Assembly: GCA_945903305.1 (NCBI GenBank)
Contig: CAMDOA010000018.1
Coordinates: forward strand, 1 to 43,420
Direction: 5' to 3'
DNA length: 43,420 nucleotides
Origin: Chitinophaga pinensis
GTDB lineage: Bacteria; Bacteroidota; Bacteroidia; Chitinophagales; UBA10324
Shown here: one piece after another, positions 1-8,756 of the stretch
How the letters are laid out: each line of letters starts with the position of its first letter
Position numbering within the stretch: position 1 is the first letter of the stretch
Notes under the pieces: generated by a model
Database searches by the model: none
The model's input: the letters and a program-made list of their open reading frames with translations, nothing else
What the model was told of the DNA's origin: nothing
Program-made: the position numbers and the translations under genes

Positions 1-107
1 ATCGGTTTTAGAAAATTGTTCTTACTGATTGAGGGAATTTTCCGCTCAAACAATTTTTATTGTTCTGAAATGAATTTTAAGAAATTAAATTGTTAAAGGC
101 TTATTTC

Positions 108-115
108 TACTTTTG
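108..115 (+). promoter_or_regulatory. -7 promoter element of the LUD operon
   Basis: TACTTTTG matches the Bacteroidota -7 consensus TAnnTTTG and lies 17 nt before the start codon at 133. The nearest upstream TTG (90-92) leaves a spacer of only 15 nt instead of about 19, so the -33 part is weak. No ribosome-binding purine tract is visible. Confidence 0.45.
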
Positions 116-132
116 CTTCACTAACAAAAACT

Positions 133-777
133 ATGGAGCCTACCAGTAAAGAGCGCGTGCTGAAAAAAATTCGGAAGGCGCTCATTCATTCCACCAACAT
201 TCCTTTTCCGAATATTGACCAGACGGCTTCGGTTTATCCGGCGCCGACCGATACACTGGATGTGGTTTTTGCGGAGCAGTTCACAAAAATTCAGGGCAAT
301 TTTATTTACTGCGAAAACATTCCTGAGTTCATTCAATCCATTTCGGCGGTGGCAAACGAGAAGGGCTGGCATCATTTGTACTGCTGGGAAAAACCGCTAC
401 AGGATTTATTTCAGCGATTTGATTTTAATAAATGCCGCGTGGGAAAAACAATTGATAAAGCCGATGCCGGAATTACTTTGTGCGAGTGCTTAGTGGCGCG
501 CACTGGAAGTATTATTGTGACAAGCAAGCAGCAGAGTGGTCGCAGTTTGCCCATCTTTCCACCCATTCATATTGTGGTGGCTTATACTTCGCAATTAGTT
601 TTTGATATTAAGGATGCCACGCAATTAGTGTTACAGAAATATGAAGGCAATCTGCCGAGTATGATTTCGATTGCAACGGGTCCGAGCCGCACGGCGGATA
701 TTGAAAAAACTTTAGTGCTCGGCGCGCATGGTCCGAAAGAAGTTTATGTTTTTTTGATTGACGATCCGGTTCGCTGA
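133..777 (+). CDS. LUD domain (LutC/YkgG family) protein
   Basis: A 214-residue protein of the LUD (DUF162, LutC/YkgG) family. The diagnostic C-terminal half is present: an ADAGIT...TGSIIV stretch (residues about 110-135), a proline-rich PIFPPIHIVV segment and the terminal IATGPSRTADIE...LGAHGPKEVYVFLID block. LutC belongs to the LutABC iron-sulfur system that oxidises L-lactate, but no lutA or lutB is nearby, so a lactate role cannot be assumed; stand-alone LUD proteins of unknown role are common in Bacteroidota. The stop overlaps the start of the LpxH-like gene by one base (TGATG), indicating co-translation. A TAnnTTTG box lies 17 nt upstream of the start. Family assignment is firm; function is open. 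Confidence 0.82.
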   Translation: MEPTSKERVLKKIRKALIHSTNIPFPNIDQTASVYPAPTDTLDVVFAEQFTKIQGNFIYCENIPEFIQSISAVANEKGWHHLYCWEKPLQDLFQRFDFNKCRVGKTIDKADAGITLCECLVARTGSIIVTSKQQSGRSLPIFPPIHIVVAYTSQLVFDIKDATQLVLQKYEGNLPSMISIATGPSRTADIEKTLVLGAHGPKEVYVFLIDDPVR

Positions 778-1547
778 TGCAATTCCCCACCTCCGTTGAC
801 AGCGGAAAGAAAATTTATTTTGCTTCTGATCTGCATCTCGGTGTGCCCACGCGCGAGAAAAGTTTGCAGCGCGAGAAATTATTTATTCAATGGCTCGACG
901 AAATTTCAAAAGACGCGCAATGCATTTTTATTCTAGGTGATTTGTTTGATTTCTGGTTTGAATACAAGCAGGTGGTACCGAAAGGTTTTGTTCGTGTACT
1001 AGGAAAACTGGCGGAGCTGCGCGATAAAAATATACCCATTTATTTTTTTCCGGGCAATCACGATCAGTGGATGAAAAATTATTTCACAGAGGAAATGGAT
1101 ATTCCCATCTTCAATAAAGAAATTCAGTTTGCGTGTAACAGTAAAAAATTTCTGATTGGTCACGGCGATGGATTGGGTCCCGGCGATTACAAGTACAAGG
1201 TGATTAAGAAAATTTTTCATGCGCGTGTTTTTCGTTGGTTGTTTGCACGGCTGCATCCGAACTTCGGTGTTTGGATTGGAAAAAAATGGAGTTACAACAA
1301 TCGTTTTCTGAATGGTGAAGTGAAAGAAGATTTTCTCGGGGAAGAAAAAGAATGGCTGATTGGATATGCACGCGAAATGTTGAAGAACGAACAGATTGAT
1401 TATTTCATTTTTGGTCATCGCCATCTGGCAATGGATTATCCACTCAACGAAAAAAGCAGTTACATCAATCTCGGCGACTGGCTACGGTTTTACAGTTATG
1501 CAACTTTCGATGGAGAGAAGCTGGAGTTAAAATATTATCAGAAATAA
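777..1547 (+). CDS. lpxH: UDP-2,3-diacylglucosamine diphosphatase (LpxH-like)
   Basis: A 256-residue calcineurin-like metallophosphoesterase. All metal-binding blocks are visible in order: D18-x-H20 (SDLHLG), G54-D55 (GDLFDFW), G93-N94-H95-D96 (GNHDQW), H129-G-D131 (GHGDG) and H214-R-H216 (GHRH). GDLFDFW plus GHGDG is characteristic of the LpxH branch, which hydrolyses UDP-2,3-diacylglucosamine to lipid X in lipid A synthesis at the cytoplasmic face of the inner membrane. Length is near the usual 240-260 residues. It overlaps the LUD gene by 1 nt at its start and the beta-propeller gene by 1 nt at its end. Some Bacteroidota paralogues of this fold have not been tested on lipid A substrates, so the exact substrate is inferred. 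Confidence 0.82.
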   Translation: MQFPTSVDSGKKIYFASDLHLGVPTREKSLQREKLFIQWLDEISKDAQCIFILGDLFDFWFEYKQVVPKGFVRVLGKLAELRDKNIPIYFFPGNHDQWMKNYFTEEMDIPIFNKEIQFACNSKKFLIGHGDGLGPGDYKYKVIKKIFHARVFRWLFARLHPNFGVWIGKKWSYNNRFLNGEVKEDFLGEEKEWLIGYAREMLKNEQIDYFIFGHRHLAMDYPLNEKSSYINLGDWLRFYSYATFDGEKLELKYYQK

Positions 1548-2281
1548 TGGAACCTCTATGGCATCTGTTCTTCATTATAAAAGTTAGTGCGCTGTTTTTC
1601 TCTACTGATAACCTGCAGAATATTTATGCCGTCACTACTGATTACAAAGTAGTGAAGTATGATTCTTCCGGCCAACCGTTACACACTTACACTAACAAAT
1701 CGCTCGGGCAACCAACCAGTCTTGATGTTTCGAATCCGATGAAGTTGCTATTGTACTACAAAGATTTCAGCACCATAATATGGCTCGACAATACCCTTTC
1801 TGAAATAGCAGAAACACAGCTTGCACCAATCGGAATTATTCAATCGCCGGTTGCGTGCTTATCGCAGGATGGAAATTTCTGGGTGTATGATGAAGCTGAT
1901 CAGCGATTGAAGAAGATCAATTCGCAATTAGAGGTTATTTATGAAGGGCCTAATGTTCAATCCATTTCAAATAAAACGATTGAACCTTTTTTAATGATTG
2001 AAGAAAATCAGCAACTGTTTGTTTCTGATTCATCGCAAGGTGTTTTTGTATTTGATGAATACGGAAATTTTAAAAGTAAAATTCCAACGAAGGGAATCAC
2101 CAATTTTCAGGTGGAAAATAATCAGCTCTTATATAAAAAAAGCAACCTCGCTAACATTTATCAATTGAAAACGATGGAAGAACATTCCATTAAACTACCG
2201 GATACTGCTATTCAAGTACAGATTGAATCACATCGTATTTTTCTCTTGCAAAAAGAGCAGATAGCAGTTTATCCATACTGA
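1547..2281 (+). CDS. Beta-propeller-like protein of unknown function
   Basis: A 244-residue protein with a hydrophobic N-terminus (residues 4-19, possibly a poor signal peptide) followed by repeating beta-rich units of about 40 residues. Recurring phrases such as NIYAVTTDYKVVKYDSSG, FWVYDEADQRLKKIN and VFVFDEYGNFKSKIP are typical of NHL/six-bladed propeller blades. I see no catalytic motif. It starts on the last base of the upstream stop codon (TAATG) and precedes prfA by 36 nt, so it sits in the LUD-LpxH transcription unit. Proteins of this kind are common and uncharacterised in Bacteroidota; an envelope location is plausible because of the N-terminus and the LpxH neighbour, but unproven. 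Confidence 0.6.
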   Translation: MEPLWHLFFIIKVSALFFSTDNLQNIYAVTTDYKVVKYDSSGQPLHTYTNKSLGQPTSLDVSNPMKLLLYYKDFSTIIWLDNTLSEIAETQLAPIGIIQSPVACLSQDGNFWVYDEADQRLKKINSQLEVIYEGPNVQSISNKTIEPFLMIEENQQLFVSDSSQGVFVFDEYGNFKSKIPTKGITNFQVENNQLLYKKSNLANIYQLKTMEEHSIKLPDTAIQVQIESHRIFLLQKEQIAVYPY

Positions 2282-2302
2282 TTAGCCTTTCCCAGAACTT
2301 CT

Positions 2303-2310
2303 TATTTTTA
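2303..2310 (+). promoter_or_regulatory. Possible -7 promoter element of prfA
   Basis: TATTTTTA differs from TAnnTTTG only at the last base and lies 7 nt before the prfA start. There is no clear -33 TTG at the right distance, so this is tentative; the same variant appears before the genes at 7068 and 12905. Confidence 0.25.
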
Positions 2311-2317
2311 CGCTACA

Positions 2318-3403
2318 ATGAACGAATTAGTTAATCGCCTCCAGTCAATAAAAGAGAAATGGCAGGATTTAGAATTGCAGTTGAACGACCCGCGAAAAAT
2401 TGCAGATCAAAGATTATATGTGCAACTGAATAAGTCGTACAAAGAATTGCAGAAAGTTGTAGAGGAATTTGAAAAGTATAAAGTCATCTTAAGCAATATC
2501 GAGAACAACCGGCACATTATTGAAACCGAAAAAGATGATGAGTTCAAACAAATGGCGAAAGCTGAACTCGATGGTTTGGAAGATGCAAAAATAAAATCGG
2601 AAGAAGCCATTCGCTTATTGCTATTACCAAAAGATCCGACTGACGAAAAAAATGCAGTGATTGAAATTCGGGCCGGAACAGGAGGTGACGAAGCAAGTTT
2701 GTTTGCCGGAGAGTTGTATCGAATGTACATACGCTACTGCGAAAACAAAAAATGGAAACTGGAATTAGTGAGTGACAGCCCCGGTACAATGGGAGGATAT
2801 AAAGAAGTAATATTTGAAGTGACCGGTGAAAATGTGTATGGCACTTTGAAATTTGAATCAGGTGTGCATCGCGTGCAGCGTGTGCCTGCAACAGAAGCAC
2901 AAGGCCGTGTACATACAAGCGCCGCAACTGTTGCGGTAATGCCTGAAGCAGAAGAAGTGGATGTGGAAGTTCGTGATGCGGATGTGAAAATGGAAACCGC
3001 ACGAAGCGGCGGTGCAGGCGGACAGAATGTAAACAAGGTGGAAACAAAAGTTATTCTCACACACATTGCAACGGGCGTGGTGGTAATGTGCCAGACCGAG
3101 CGTTCGCAATTAGGCAATCGTGAAAAGGCAATGAAGATGTTGCGAACAAGATTGTATGAAGCAGCCGTGCGAAAACACGAAGGAGAAATTGCCGCAAAAA
3201 GAAAATCAATGGTAAGTAGTGGCGATCGCTCAGCAAAAATCCGCACTTATAATTATCCGCAAGGTCGTGTAACAGATCACCGCATTGGAATGACGGTTTA
3301 TACTTTACCCGATTTCATCAATGGAAATATTCAGGAAATGCTTGATGCTTTGCAGATGGCAGAGAATTCTGAGTTGATGAAGGAGAGTACTGTTGGGGTT
3401 TAG
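2318..3403 (+). CDS. prfA: Peptide chain release factor 1
   Basis: A 361-residue class I release factor that ends translation at UAA and UAG codons. It has the peptidyl-tRNA hydrolysis motif GGQ at residues 234-236 ([14 protein letters not shown]) and the RF1-specific tripeptide P190-A-T192 in [10 protein letters not shown], which separates it from RF2 (SPF). RF1 with a PxT motif and without a programmed frameshift fits the 361-residue length (E. coli RF1 has 360). The gene lies 36 nt after the beta-propeller gene and converges on the DegT aminotransferase gene with a 15-nt gap. Confidence 0.97.
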   Translation: MNELVNRLQSIKEKWQDLELQLNDPRKIADQRLYVQLNKSYKELQKVVEEFEKYKVILSNIENNRHIIETEKDDEFKQMAKAELDGLEDAKIKSEEAIRLLLLPKDPTDEKNAVIEIRAGTGGDEASLFAGELYRMYIRYCENKKWKLELVSDSPGTMGGYKEVIFEVTGENVYGTLKFESGVHRVQRVPATEAQGRVHTSAATVAVMPEAEEVDVEVRDADVKMETARSGGAGGQNVNKVETKVILTHIATGVVVMCQTERSQLGNREKAMKMLRTRLYEAAVRKHEGEIAAKRKSMVSSGDRSAKIRTYNYPQGRVTDHRIGMTVYTLPDFINGNIQEMLDALQMAENSELMKESTVGV

Positions 3404-3418
3404 TTGCTGATTTGTATT

Positions 3419-4528
3419 TCAGCTAACAAATTCTCCAATACAATTCACCACTCTTTCAACATACTCTTTTTTCATTCCGGGATAAATGGGCAAACTCAAA
3501 CAAGTCGCCGCAATTTTTTCTGCAAGAGGAAAATCACCGTTCTTGTATCCAAGTTCTCGATATGCTTCCTGCATATGTGGAGGAACAGGATAATGAATCA
3601 GCGAACCGATTCCATTCTTTTTTAAATGCTCGGCAAGCGCATCGCGCTTTTCAGTTCTTATAACATACAAGTGGTAATTGCTGGTAGCTCCTTCAGCTAA
3701 TTGCGGAATTGAAATATTTTTTTTGGAAGATAATCCTTCGTTGTACCAGGCAGCAATTGTATTTCTCTCAGCATTCCATTGTGCGAGGTAATTAATTTTA
3801 ACAGAAAGAAAAGCTGCCTGCAATTCATCGAGCCTTGAATTCACTCCTTTTATTTCATTGAAATATTTTTTCTGCGAACCATAATTGCGCAGCACTTTTA
3901 CTTTTTCGGCCAATTCATCATCGGTGGTTGTAACAGCACCGGCATCACCATAAGCACCTAAATTTTTTCCGGGATAAAAACTTGTGGCGTTGATGTGGCC
4001 ATAACTTCCGGTCAATTTTCCATTGTAAGATGAGCCTTGAGCCTGTGCATTATCTTCCACCACATACAAATTATTTTCTTCAGCAATTTTCATTATTGCA
4101 TCCATCTCACATGCTTGTCCATACAAATGAACCGGCATAATTGCTTTTGTTTTTTTTGTGATGGCGGCTTTAATTTTTTCAGGTGAAATATTGAAGGTGT
4201 TTTCGTTCGGTTCCACCGGAACCGGAGTTGCACCAACATACGAAACCGCCAACCAAGAAGCGATGTAAGTGTTGGAAGGCACAATCACTTCGTCACCTGC
4301 TTTTATATCTAAAGCTTTCAAACATAAAATCAATGCATCTAAACCATTCGCTACTCCAACACAATGCTTCACTTCGTTTGCATCCGCATAAATTTTTTCA
4401 AACTGTTTAACCCTGTCGCCTAAAATGTACAACTGACTATCAAACACCTTTTCAAATTGCTGCAACATGGCTTCACGCACCTGTGCATTCATGTAAGTGA
4501 AATCAAGAAATTTTATTTCGTCGTGCAT
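3419..4528 (-). CDS. DegT/DnrJ sugar aminotransferase (FdtB/QdtB-like)
   Basis: A 369-residue PLP-dependent aminotransferase of the DegT/DnrJ/EryC1/StrS family. Visible marks are the GVANGLDAL substrate/PLP-phosphate loop, the [11 protein letters not shown] aspartate block that contacts the PLP ring nitrogen, and the Schiff-base lysine in [18 protein letters not shown]. With the FdtA/QdtA-type cupins and hexapeptide acyltransferase upstream, the likely reaction is transamination of dTDP-3-keto-6-deoxyhexose to the 3-amino sugar, as in FdtB or QdtB. It is last in a five-gene leftward operon, 6 nt after the GT2 gene. Galacto- versus gluco-configuration cannot be read from the sequence. Genes for dTDP-glucose synthesis (rmlA, rmlB) are not in the window. 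Confidence 0.85.
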   Translation of the reverse strand: MHDEIKFLDFTYMNAQVREAMLQQFEKVFDSQLYILGDRVKQFEKIYADANEVKHCVGVANGLDALILCLKALDIKAGDEVIVPSNTYIASWLAVSYVGATPVPVEPNENTFNISPEKIKAAITKKTKAIMPVHLYGQACEMDAIMKIAEENNLYVVEDNAQAQGSSYNGKLTGSYGHINATSFYPGKNLGAYGDAGAVTTTDDELAEKVKVLRNYGSQKKYFNEIKGVNSRLDELQAAFLSVKINYLAQWNAERNTIAAWYNEGLSSKKNISIPQLAEGATSNYHLYVIRTEKRDALAEHLKKNGIGSLIHYPVPPHMQEAYRELGYKNGDFPLAEKIAATCLSLPIYPGMKKEYVERVVNCIGEFVS

Positions 4529-4534
4529 ATTTAA

Positions 4535-5461
4535 TTACCACATTTTATCAACCACATAATTCGGTCGCTTGCGCGAAGAATCTAAAGCGCGCCATACATA
4601 TTCGCCAATAACACCAAGCGCTATCATCTGGAATGCGGAAACAAATAATACAACCACCATGATGGTTGTCCACCCGGAAACCGGAATGTTGCCAATGAAC
4701 TTTTCGAATAAAATAAATCCGCCATATACCAATGCAATTATTCCTAAAATAAAACCCATTACAGAAATCATGCGAATCGGAAAAAATGAAAAGGCCACAA
4801 AAGAATCAATAAATAATTTCAGTTTCTTTTTTAAAGTCCAGCGCGATTTTCCAAGCTCTCTTTTTTTTCTTGTGTAAGGAATGCTGACAAAATCATAGTT
4901 GAGCCATGACAATAAATAAATAGTGTTCGTGTTTTTTTCATCCATTGCTACTACTTCGTCTCTCAATTGTTTATCAAACAAACAAAAATCAAAACCACCT
5001 TTTGGAATATTGGGTAACGCAAATCTTTTAATCAGGTAGTGATAAGTGTTCGAAAAAATATTGTGCATCCAATGATCTTCACGGTCATTACGATTGGCAA
5101 TTACGAATTTTATTCCCTTCGTCCAGTAGTCAAACATTTTAGGAACTAACTCGGGCGGGTCTTGCAAATCAGCAGTGAGAATCACATTGCAATCGCCGGT
5201 GGCGAATTTCATTCCGGCAAGAATGGCGTTGTACGAACCCACATTCCCGGCAAGTTTGATGATTTTAAATTTATCGGGATATTGTTCTTTAAACTTTAAT
5301 AATTCCTGAACCGTGTTGTCTTTCGAACCATCATCCACCAACACATACTCGAATTGAGTTCCCTCCGGAAAATTCTTTTCATTTTCTAAAAATGCATTAA
5401 CAGTAACCGGAATATTTTTTTCGTTAAAGTAGCAGGGAGTGATAATGGAAATTTTTGCCAT
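4535..5461 (-). CDS. GT2 polyprenyl-phosphate-type glycosyltransferase
   Basis: A 308-residue GT-A fold family 2 glycosyltransferase. The N-terminus ISIITPCYFNEKNIPVT starts the nucleotide-sugar domain, VLVDDGSKDNT and ILTADLQDPPELVP carry the acidic metal-binding residues, and the C-terminus has two transmembrane segments (about 225-250 and 262-285) followed by RKRPNYVVDKMW. This is the layout of DPM1/GtrB-like enzymes that load a sugar onto undecaprenyl phosphate at the cytoplasmic face. It sits between the acyltransferase and aminotransferase genes (18-nt and 6-nt gaps), so its donor may be the 3-acetamido sugar made by this cassette. The GT-C enzyme at 7068, on the other strand, is a possible user of the lipid-linked sugar. 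Confidence 0.82.
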   Translation of the reverse strand: MAKISIITPCYFNEKNIPVTVNAFLENEKNFPEGTQFEYVLVDDGSKDNTVQELLKFKEQYPDKFKIIKLAGNVGSYNAILAGMKFATGDCNVILTADLQDPPELVPKMFDYWTKGIKFVIANRNDREDHWMHNIFSNTYHYLIKRFALPNIPKGGFDFCLFDKQLRDEVVAMDEKNTNTIYLLSWLNYDFVSIPYTRKKRELGKSRWTLKKKLKLFIDSFVAFSFFPIRMISVMGFILGIIALVYGGFILFEKFIGNIPVSGWTTIMVVVLFVSAFQMIALGVIGEYVWRALDSSRKRPNYVVDKMW

Positions 5462-5479
5462 TTTGATTGCTGAAATGTA

Positions 5480-6034
5480 TTACTGCTTTTTTACAATCTT
5501 ATTGTTTTCAAAAAAATATTCGTCGCCGGTTTTTTCATCCATCATATTCAGGTCAAGAATTAATCCATCGTTAGTTACAAATCCTTTGTGAGTTGCAGGG
5601 TTTCCGTACCAGATAGTATTGGAAGGAATATTTTTTGTGACCATACTCCCCGCACCAATCATGGCGAATTCTCCAATGGAAATATCGCCCATAATGGTTG
5701 CGTTCGCGCCGATGGAAGCGCCGCGACAAATAAATGCTCCAACATGTTTGCCGGGATATTTTTGGGAGCGCGGATATGGATTGTTCACAAAAGTTGCATT
5801 GGGCCCAATGAACACATCATCTTCCACTCGAACTCCATCCCACAAATACACACCGCTTTTGATAGTTACATTATTACCTATCACCACATCATTCTCAATA
5901 AAAGTATGGCAGTTGATATTGCAGTTCTCGCCAACAACGGCTTCTTTTAGTATGACAGAAAATTGCCACACCCGTGTGTTTTTTCCAATCTTTTCTGATT
6001 GAACATCAGCTAATGGATGTTTGAACCAATTCAT
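5480..6034 (-). CDS. Hexapeptide-repeat sugar N-acyltransferase (FdtC/QdtC-like)
   Basis: A 184-residue left-handed beta-helix acyltransferase. Imperfect hexapeptide repeats run from about residue 15 to 145 (for example VVGENCNINCHTFIEND and GASIGANATIMGDISIGE), with the usual NTIWYGNPA closing element before a short C-terminal tail. WbbJ/WbpD/FdtC-type enzymes of this length acetylate an amino sugar nucleotide with acetyl-CoA. Its position directly behind two FdtA/QdtA-like cupins and before a DegT aminotransferase makes N-acetylation of a dTDP-3-amino-3,6-dideoxyhexose the likely job. The start overlaps the upstream cupin gene by 4 nt (ATGA). Confidence 0.84.
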   Translation of the reverse strand: MNWFKHPLADVQSEKIGKNTRVWQFSVILKEAVVGENCNINCHTFIENDVVIGNNVTIKSGVYLWDGVRVEDDVFIGPNATFVNNPYPRSQKYPGKHVGAFICRGASIGANATIMGDISIGEFAMIGAGSMVTKNIPSNTIWYGNPATHKGFVTNDGLILDLNMMDEKTGDEYFFENNKIVKKQ

Positions 6035-6441
6035 ATGTTTTTTAAATTCAGGTATTGATTGTAATCCCGAAGGTAATCGTTTGCATCAAACAGTTCGGAG
6101 GTTAGCACCAGGCAAATGGCACCCGAAGAAAAATTTAATTCCTGCGCCCATATCATTGGTGGAATGTGCAAACCATAAAACGGACGATTCAATTGCACCA
6201 CTTTTTTATTCACCCCATCTTCATACATAACTTCAAAGCTTCCGCTTGCTGCAATTAAAAACTGATGACAATTTTTATGTGCATGTGCGCCGCGCGATTC
6301 ACCGGCAGGAATATCGTATAGATAAAAAACTCTTTTTATATCAAACGGAACATCCACACCTGAATGAACAGGTGTAATGTTTCCGGCGCGATTAGAAATT
6401 TTTGGTAACTCAATAATGCTGCAATCGGAAATACTGATCAT
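6031..6441 (-). CDS. FdtA/QdtA-family dTDP-sugar 3,4-ketoisomerase (WxcM-like cupin)
   Basis: A 136-residue cupin of the WxcM-like family. The catalytic pair of the family is intact as H53-x-H55 in ESRGAHAHKNCHQF, preceded by an arginine (R50). It also has the GSFEVMYEDG and RPFYGLHIPPMIW strands. FdtA and QdtA move the keto group of dTDP-4-keto-6-deoxyglucose from C4 to C3 before transamination. The gene overlaps the acyltransferase gene by 4 nt downstream and the second cupin gene by 4 nt upstream, so all are co-translated. Whether it gives the gluco- or galacto-3-keto product cannot be told from sequence. Confidence 0.84.
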   Translation of the reverse strand: MISISDCSIIELPKISNRAGNITPVHSGVDVPFDIKRVFYLYDIPAGESRGAHAHKNCHQFLIAASGSFEVMYEDGVNKKVVQLNRPFYGLHIPPMIWAQELNFSSGAICLVLTSELFDANDYLRDYNQYLNLKNI

Positions 6442-6845
6442 TGCTTTTCGGTTTTAAGTTTTAAATACAAATCGTAATCGCGTATGTAATCGTTTACATC
6501 ATACGCTTTATCGGCAAGCACCAGCGCAAGAGAATTGGTAGAAAAATTTTCGAGCGAGCGCCAAATCATTTTCGGAATATAAACTCCGCGATAGGAACGA
6601 TTCAACGAAATAATTTTTTTTGAAACCCCATCATCCAGCACCACATCAAAGCTGCCTGACAATGCAACGATGAATTCCTGCATTTCATAAAACGCATGGC
6701 CGCCGCGCATTTCGCCACCCGGCACATCATAAATCCAGTAGGTGCGCTCAATGTTAAATGGAATTTGATTCCCCTGTTCAATGAACGATAAATTCCCTCT
6801 CGGGTCGGCAATTTTTGGCAATTCAATTAACAGCGATTCTTGCAT
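6438..6845 (-). CDS. Second WxcM-like cupin, variant active site
   Basis: A 135-residue paralogue of the neighbouring ketoisomerase with the same frame of motifs (YDVPGGEMRGGH, GSFDVVLDDG, RSYRGVYIPKMIW, DYIRDYDLYL). The first histidine of the HxH pair is kept (H50), but the second is phenylalanine (F52, in RGGHAFYEMQE). It may therefore be inactive, carry a different isomerase or epimerase specificity, or form a heteromer with its partner. It is the first gene of the leftward sugar cassette, preceded by about 220 nt of AT-rich intergenic DNA, and overlaps the next gene by 4 nt. The HAF/HAY variant recurs in Bacteroidota sugar loci as far as I recall, so this looks like a stable subfamily and not decay. 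Confidence 0.75.
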   Translation of the reverse strand: MQESLLIELPKIADPRGNLSFIEQGNQIPFNIERTYWIYDVPGGEMRGGHAFYEMQEFIVALSGSFDVVLDDGVSKKIISLNRSYRGVYIPKMIWRSLENFSTNSLALVLADKAYDVNDYIRDYDLYLKLKTEKQ

Positions 6846-6898
6846 TTTAATTTATTTCTGAATTTATTTCTAACAGTTTATCTGATTTAATTTCAAGA

Positions 6899-6920
6899 TA
6901 TAAAAATGAATATTTTTATA
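6899..6920. repeat. AT-only inverted repeat in the divergent promoter region
   Basis: A 9-bp perfect inverted repeat (TATAAAAAT / ATTTTTATA, loop GAAT) lies between the divergent cupin and GT-C genes. It could be a regulator site or chance in AT-rich DNA. The rest of 6846-7067 is AT-rich, and apart from a TATTTTTA box at 7056-7063 I see nothing else in it. Confidence 0.3.
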
Positions 6921-7067
6921 AGTATCAATAAAAAATGTTTGTTCAACAAAGTGATTCATTGTCCTAAAAAATATTTTGCTTCCAATATTTTTTCTCTAAT
7001 GCGTGTTTGAATTTTTCGGATTGATTTTAAAATCACAATGTTATTTTGCCTTCCATATTTTTAAACG

Positions 7068-8732
7068 ATGAGTAAAAAGCCAACAAAAATTGCACAACAA
7101 AAAGTTAATCAGCCGAAAATTAAAATGGAAAGTCCGCCCTTATTGGAGCGATTTCCCTGGCTGGAATATGTGCTGGTTGCAATAACCATTGTGGTTTTAT
7201 TTTTTCTCCGGGAAAATTTTGTCGGCATAGCTTTCGAGCGCGACGAGGGTGATTATGCCATGTTTGGAAAGTGGTTGCTCACCGGCGCAAAACCGTATGT
7301 TGATTTTTATGAAATGAAACCGCCTGGAATATTTTTGATTTACGCGCTGGTGGTAAAAATATTTGGTTACGAATACACCAGCCTGCAAACAGGCTTTTGT
7401 TATATCAATTCTATAACTCTTTTATTCTCCTACTTATTTTTCAAAAAATTTATCGGAAGAAGTACTGCTTTAGCGGTTCTGCCTGTTTATGGCTTTTTAT
7501 TATTAAACCCGAATGCTTCGGGGTTTACAATTCAAGCCGAATTTTTGGTTTTGTTTTTTGTAGTAGCGGGCTTGTATCTATTGTTAATCGGCCATGAACG
7601 CAACAATTATTTTCTGATTATTACTGCAGGAATTTTACTCGGCTTTTCAGTTCTGATAAAACAAGCAGGAGTTTTCTTTTGTTTGTTTGGAGCACTGGTT
7701 TTTATATTGGATTGGTGGAAGAACAGAAAACTAAAAAAGCTTTTATCACAACTGTCGGCATATACCGCCGGCGGAATTATTCCATTATTTATTATAATTT
7801 TTTGGCTGCAATACAGAGGAGTAAGCAAGGAAGCATTTTTTTGGATAGTTGAATATCCGGGCAAATATTATTTAAGCAATCAATCATTTGATGCAGGCAT
7901 GAATTTGCTTTCGATTTTTTCAAAAAATATTATGGAGCAGCAACCTTTTTTCTTTTTTCTCGCATTTGCCGGAATCGTGAGTGGCTTGATTTTAAAAATT
8001 TCAAGGGAGAAAAAAATACTAATTTATTCTTTCATTCTTTTATCGGGCGCCACCATTGTTCCCGGATTAAGATTTATGAGCCATTACTGGATTTTGTTTA
8101 TGCCTGGCATTGCCCTATCGGTTGCACTGACTTACAAGTTACTCGAACAACTGGTTAATAATTTCAAGCCAATGAAAATATTACTTGCTGTCATTTTCTT
8201 TTGCGTTCCGGTTGGTCATTTGTTTTCTGCTACTTCCTACTATATCAATCCAAATTTTGATACTATTCTTCATGGTGTTTATGGCAGTAATCCATTTCCG
8301 GAAACAAAAGTTGTTGGCGATTATCTGAAACAGAACATGAAGGAAGGTGATCAACTTTTTGTTGCCGGCTCTGAACCTCAGATTTATTTATACGCTAATA
8401 CACTCGGCGTTTCGCGGCATAATTTCATCAACTTCATCAATGCAAAAACCCCATTTGCAAAGCAATGGCAACTGGAGGCCATACATGATGTGGAAACCAA
8501 AAAACCAAGATACATTGTGTTGGTTGTTCACCCGTTTTCATGGATGCTTGATCAGAAAAGCGATATGACATTTTATAAATGGACGCAAGAATATTTTAAT
8601 AAATATTATGATCAGGTTTTATTGGCCGATCAAATTAGCTCTCGCGGAGATTGTAATTATGTGATGGGAAAGGACATTCTGACTTACCAAAGAAAAGGGC
8701 AGCAGTTTGTGCTGGTTTTTGAACGAAAATAA
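7068..8732 (+). CDS. GT-C membrane glycosyltransferase (ArnT/PMT-like)
   Basis: A 554-residue polytopic protein of the GT-C superfamily. After a Lys-rich cytoplasmic N-terminus (1-30) and the first membrane helix (about 34-48) comes the periplasmic loop FERDEGDYAMFG with the acidic pair expected for lipid-phosphate-sugar-dependent catalysis, then YVDFYEMKPPG, a pattern shared with ArnT/PMT-like (GT39/GT83) enzymes. About ten further hydrophobic helices follow, and a soluble C-terminal domain of roughly 150 residues includes QLFVAGSEPQIYLYANTLG. It probably transfers a sugar from undecaprenyl phosphate to a glycan, lipid or protein in the periplasm. It is divergent from the sugar cassette whose GT2 enzyme could make its donor. 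Acceptor unknown. Confidence 0.75.
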   Translation: MSKKPTKIAQQKVNQPKIKMESPPLLERFPWLEYVLVAITIVVLFFLRENFVGIAFERDEGDYAMFGKWLLTGAKPYVDFYEMKPPGIFLIYALVVKIFGYEYTSLQTGFCYINSITLLFSYLFFKKFIGRSTALAVLPVYGFLLLNPNASGFTIQAEFLVLFFVVAGLYLLLIGHERNNYFLIITAGILLGFSVLIKQAGVFFCLFGALVFILDWWKNRKLKKLLSQLSAYTAGGIIPLFIIIFWLQYRGVSKEAFFWIVEYPGKYYLSNQSFDAGMNLLSIFSKNIMEQQPFFFFLAFAGIVSGLILKISREKKILIYSFILLSGATIVPGLRFMSHYWILFMPGIALSVALTYKLLEQLVNNFKPMKILLAVIFFCVPVGHLFSATSYYINPNFDTILHGVYGSNPFPETKVVGDYLKQNMKEGDQLFVAGSEPQIYLYANTLGVSRHNFINFINAKTPFAKQWQLEAIHDVETKKPRYIVLVVHPFSWMLDQKSDMTFYKWTQEYFNKYYDQVLLADQISSRGDCNYVMGKDILTYQRKGQQFVLVFERK

Positions 8733-8756
8733 TTTTCAATTAACTGAAAATTATTT
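8727..8756. terminator. AT-rich hairpin between convergent genes
   Basis: A 12-bp perfect inverted repeat (AAATAATTTTCA, 6-nt loop, TGAAAATTATTT) spans the stop codons of the convergent GT-C and T9SS genes. It probably serves as a bidirectional terminator, though the stem is poor in G and C and neither side has a long pure T tract. Confidence 0.45.

Noticed and set aside
1-132. AACAAT-TTTT-ATTGTT hairpin at 49-64 as terminator of an upstream gene
   Set aside because: It has only a 6-bp AT stem and no T tract; the upstream gene is outside the window.
2544-3246. Long antisense frames over prfA
   Set aside because: They mirror the prfA codon pattern, have no family motifs and odd composition; prfA is certain.
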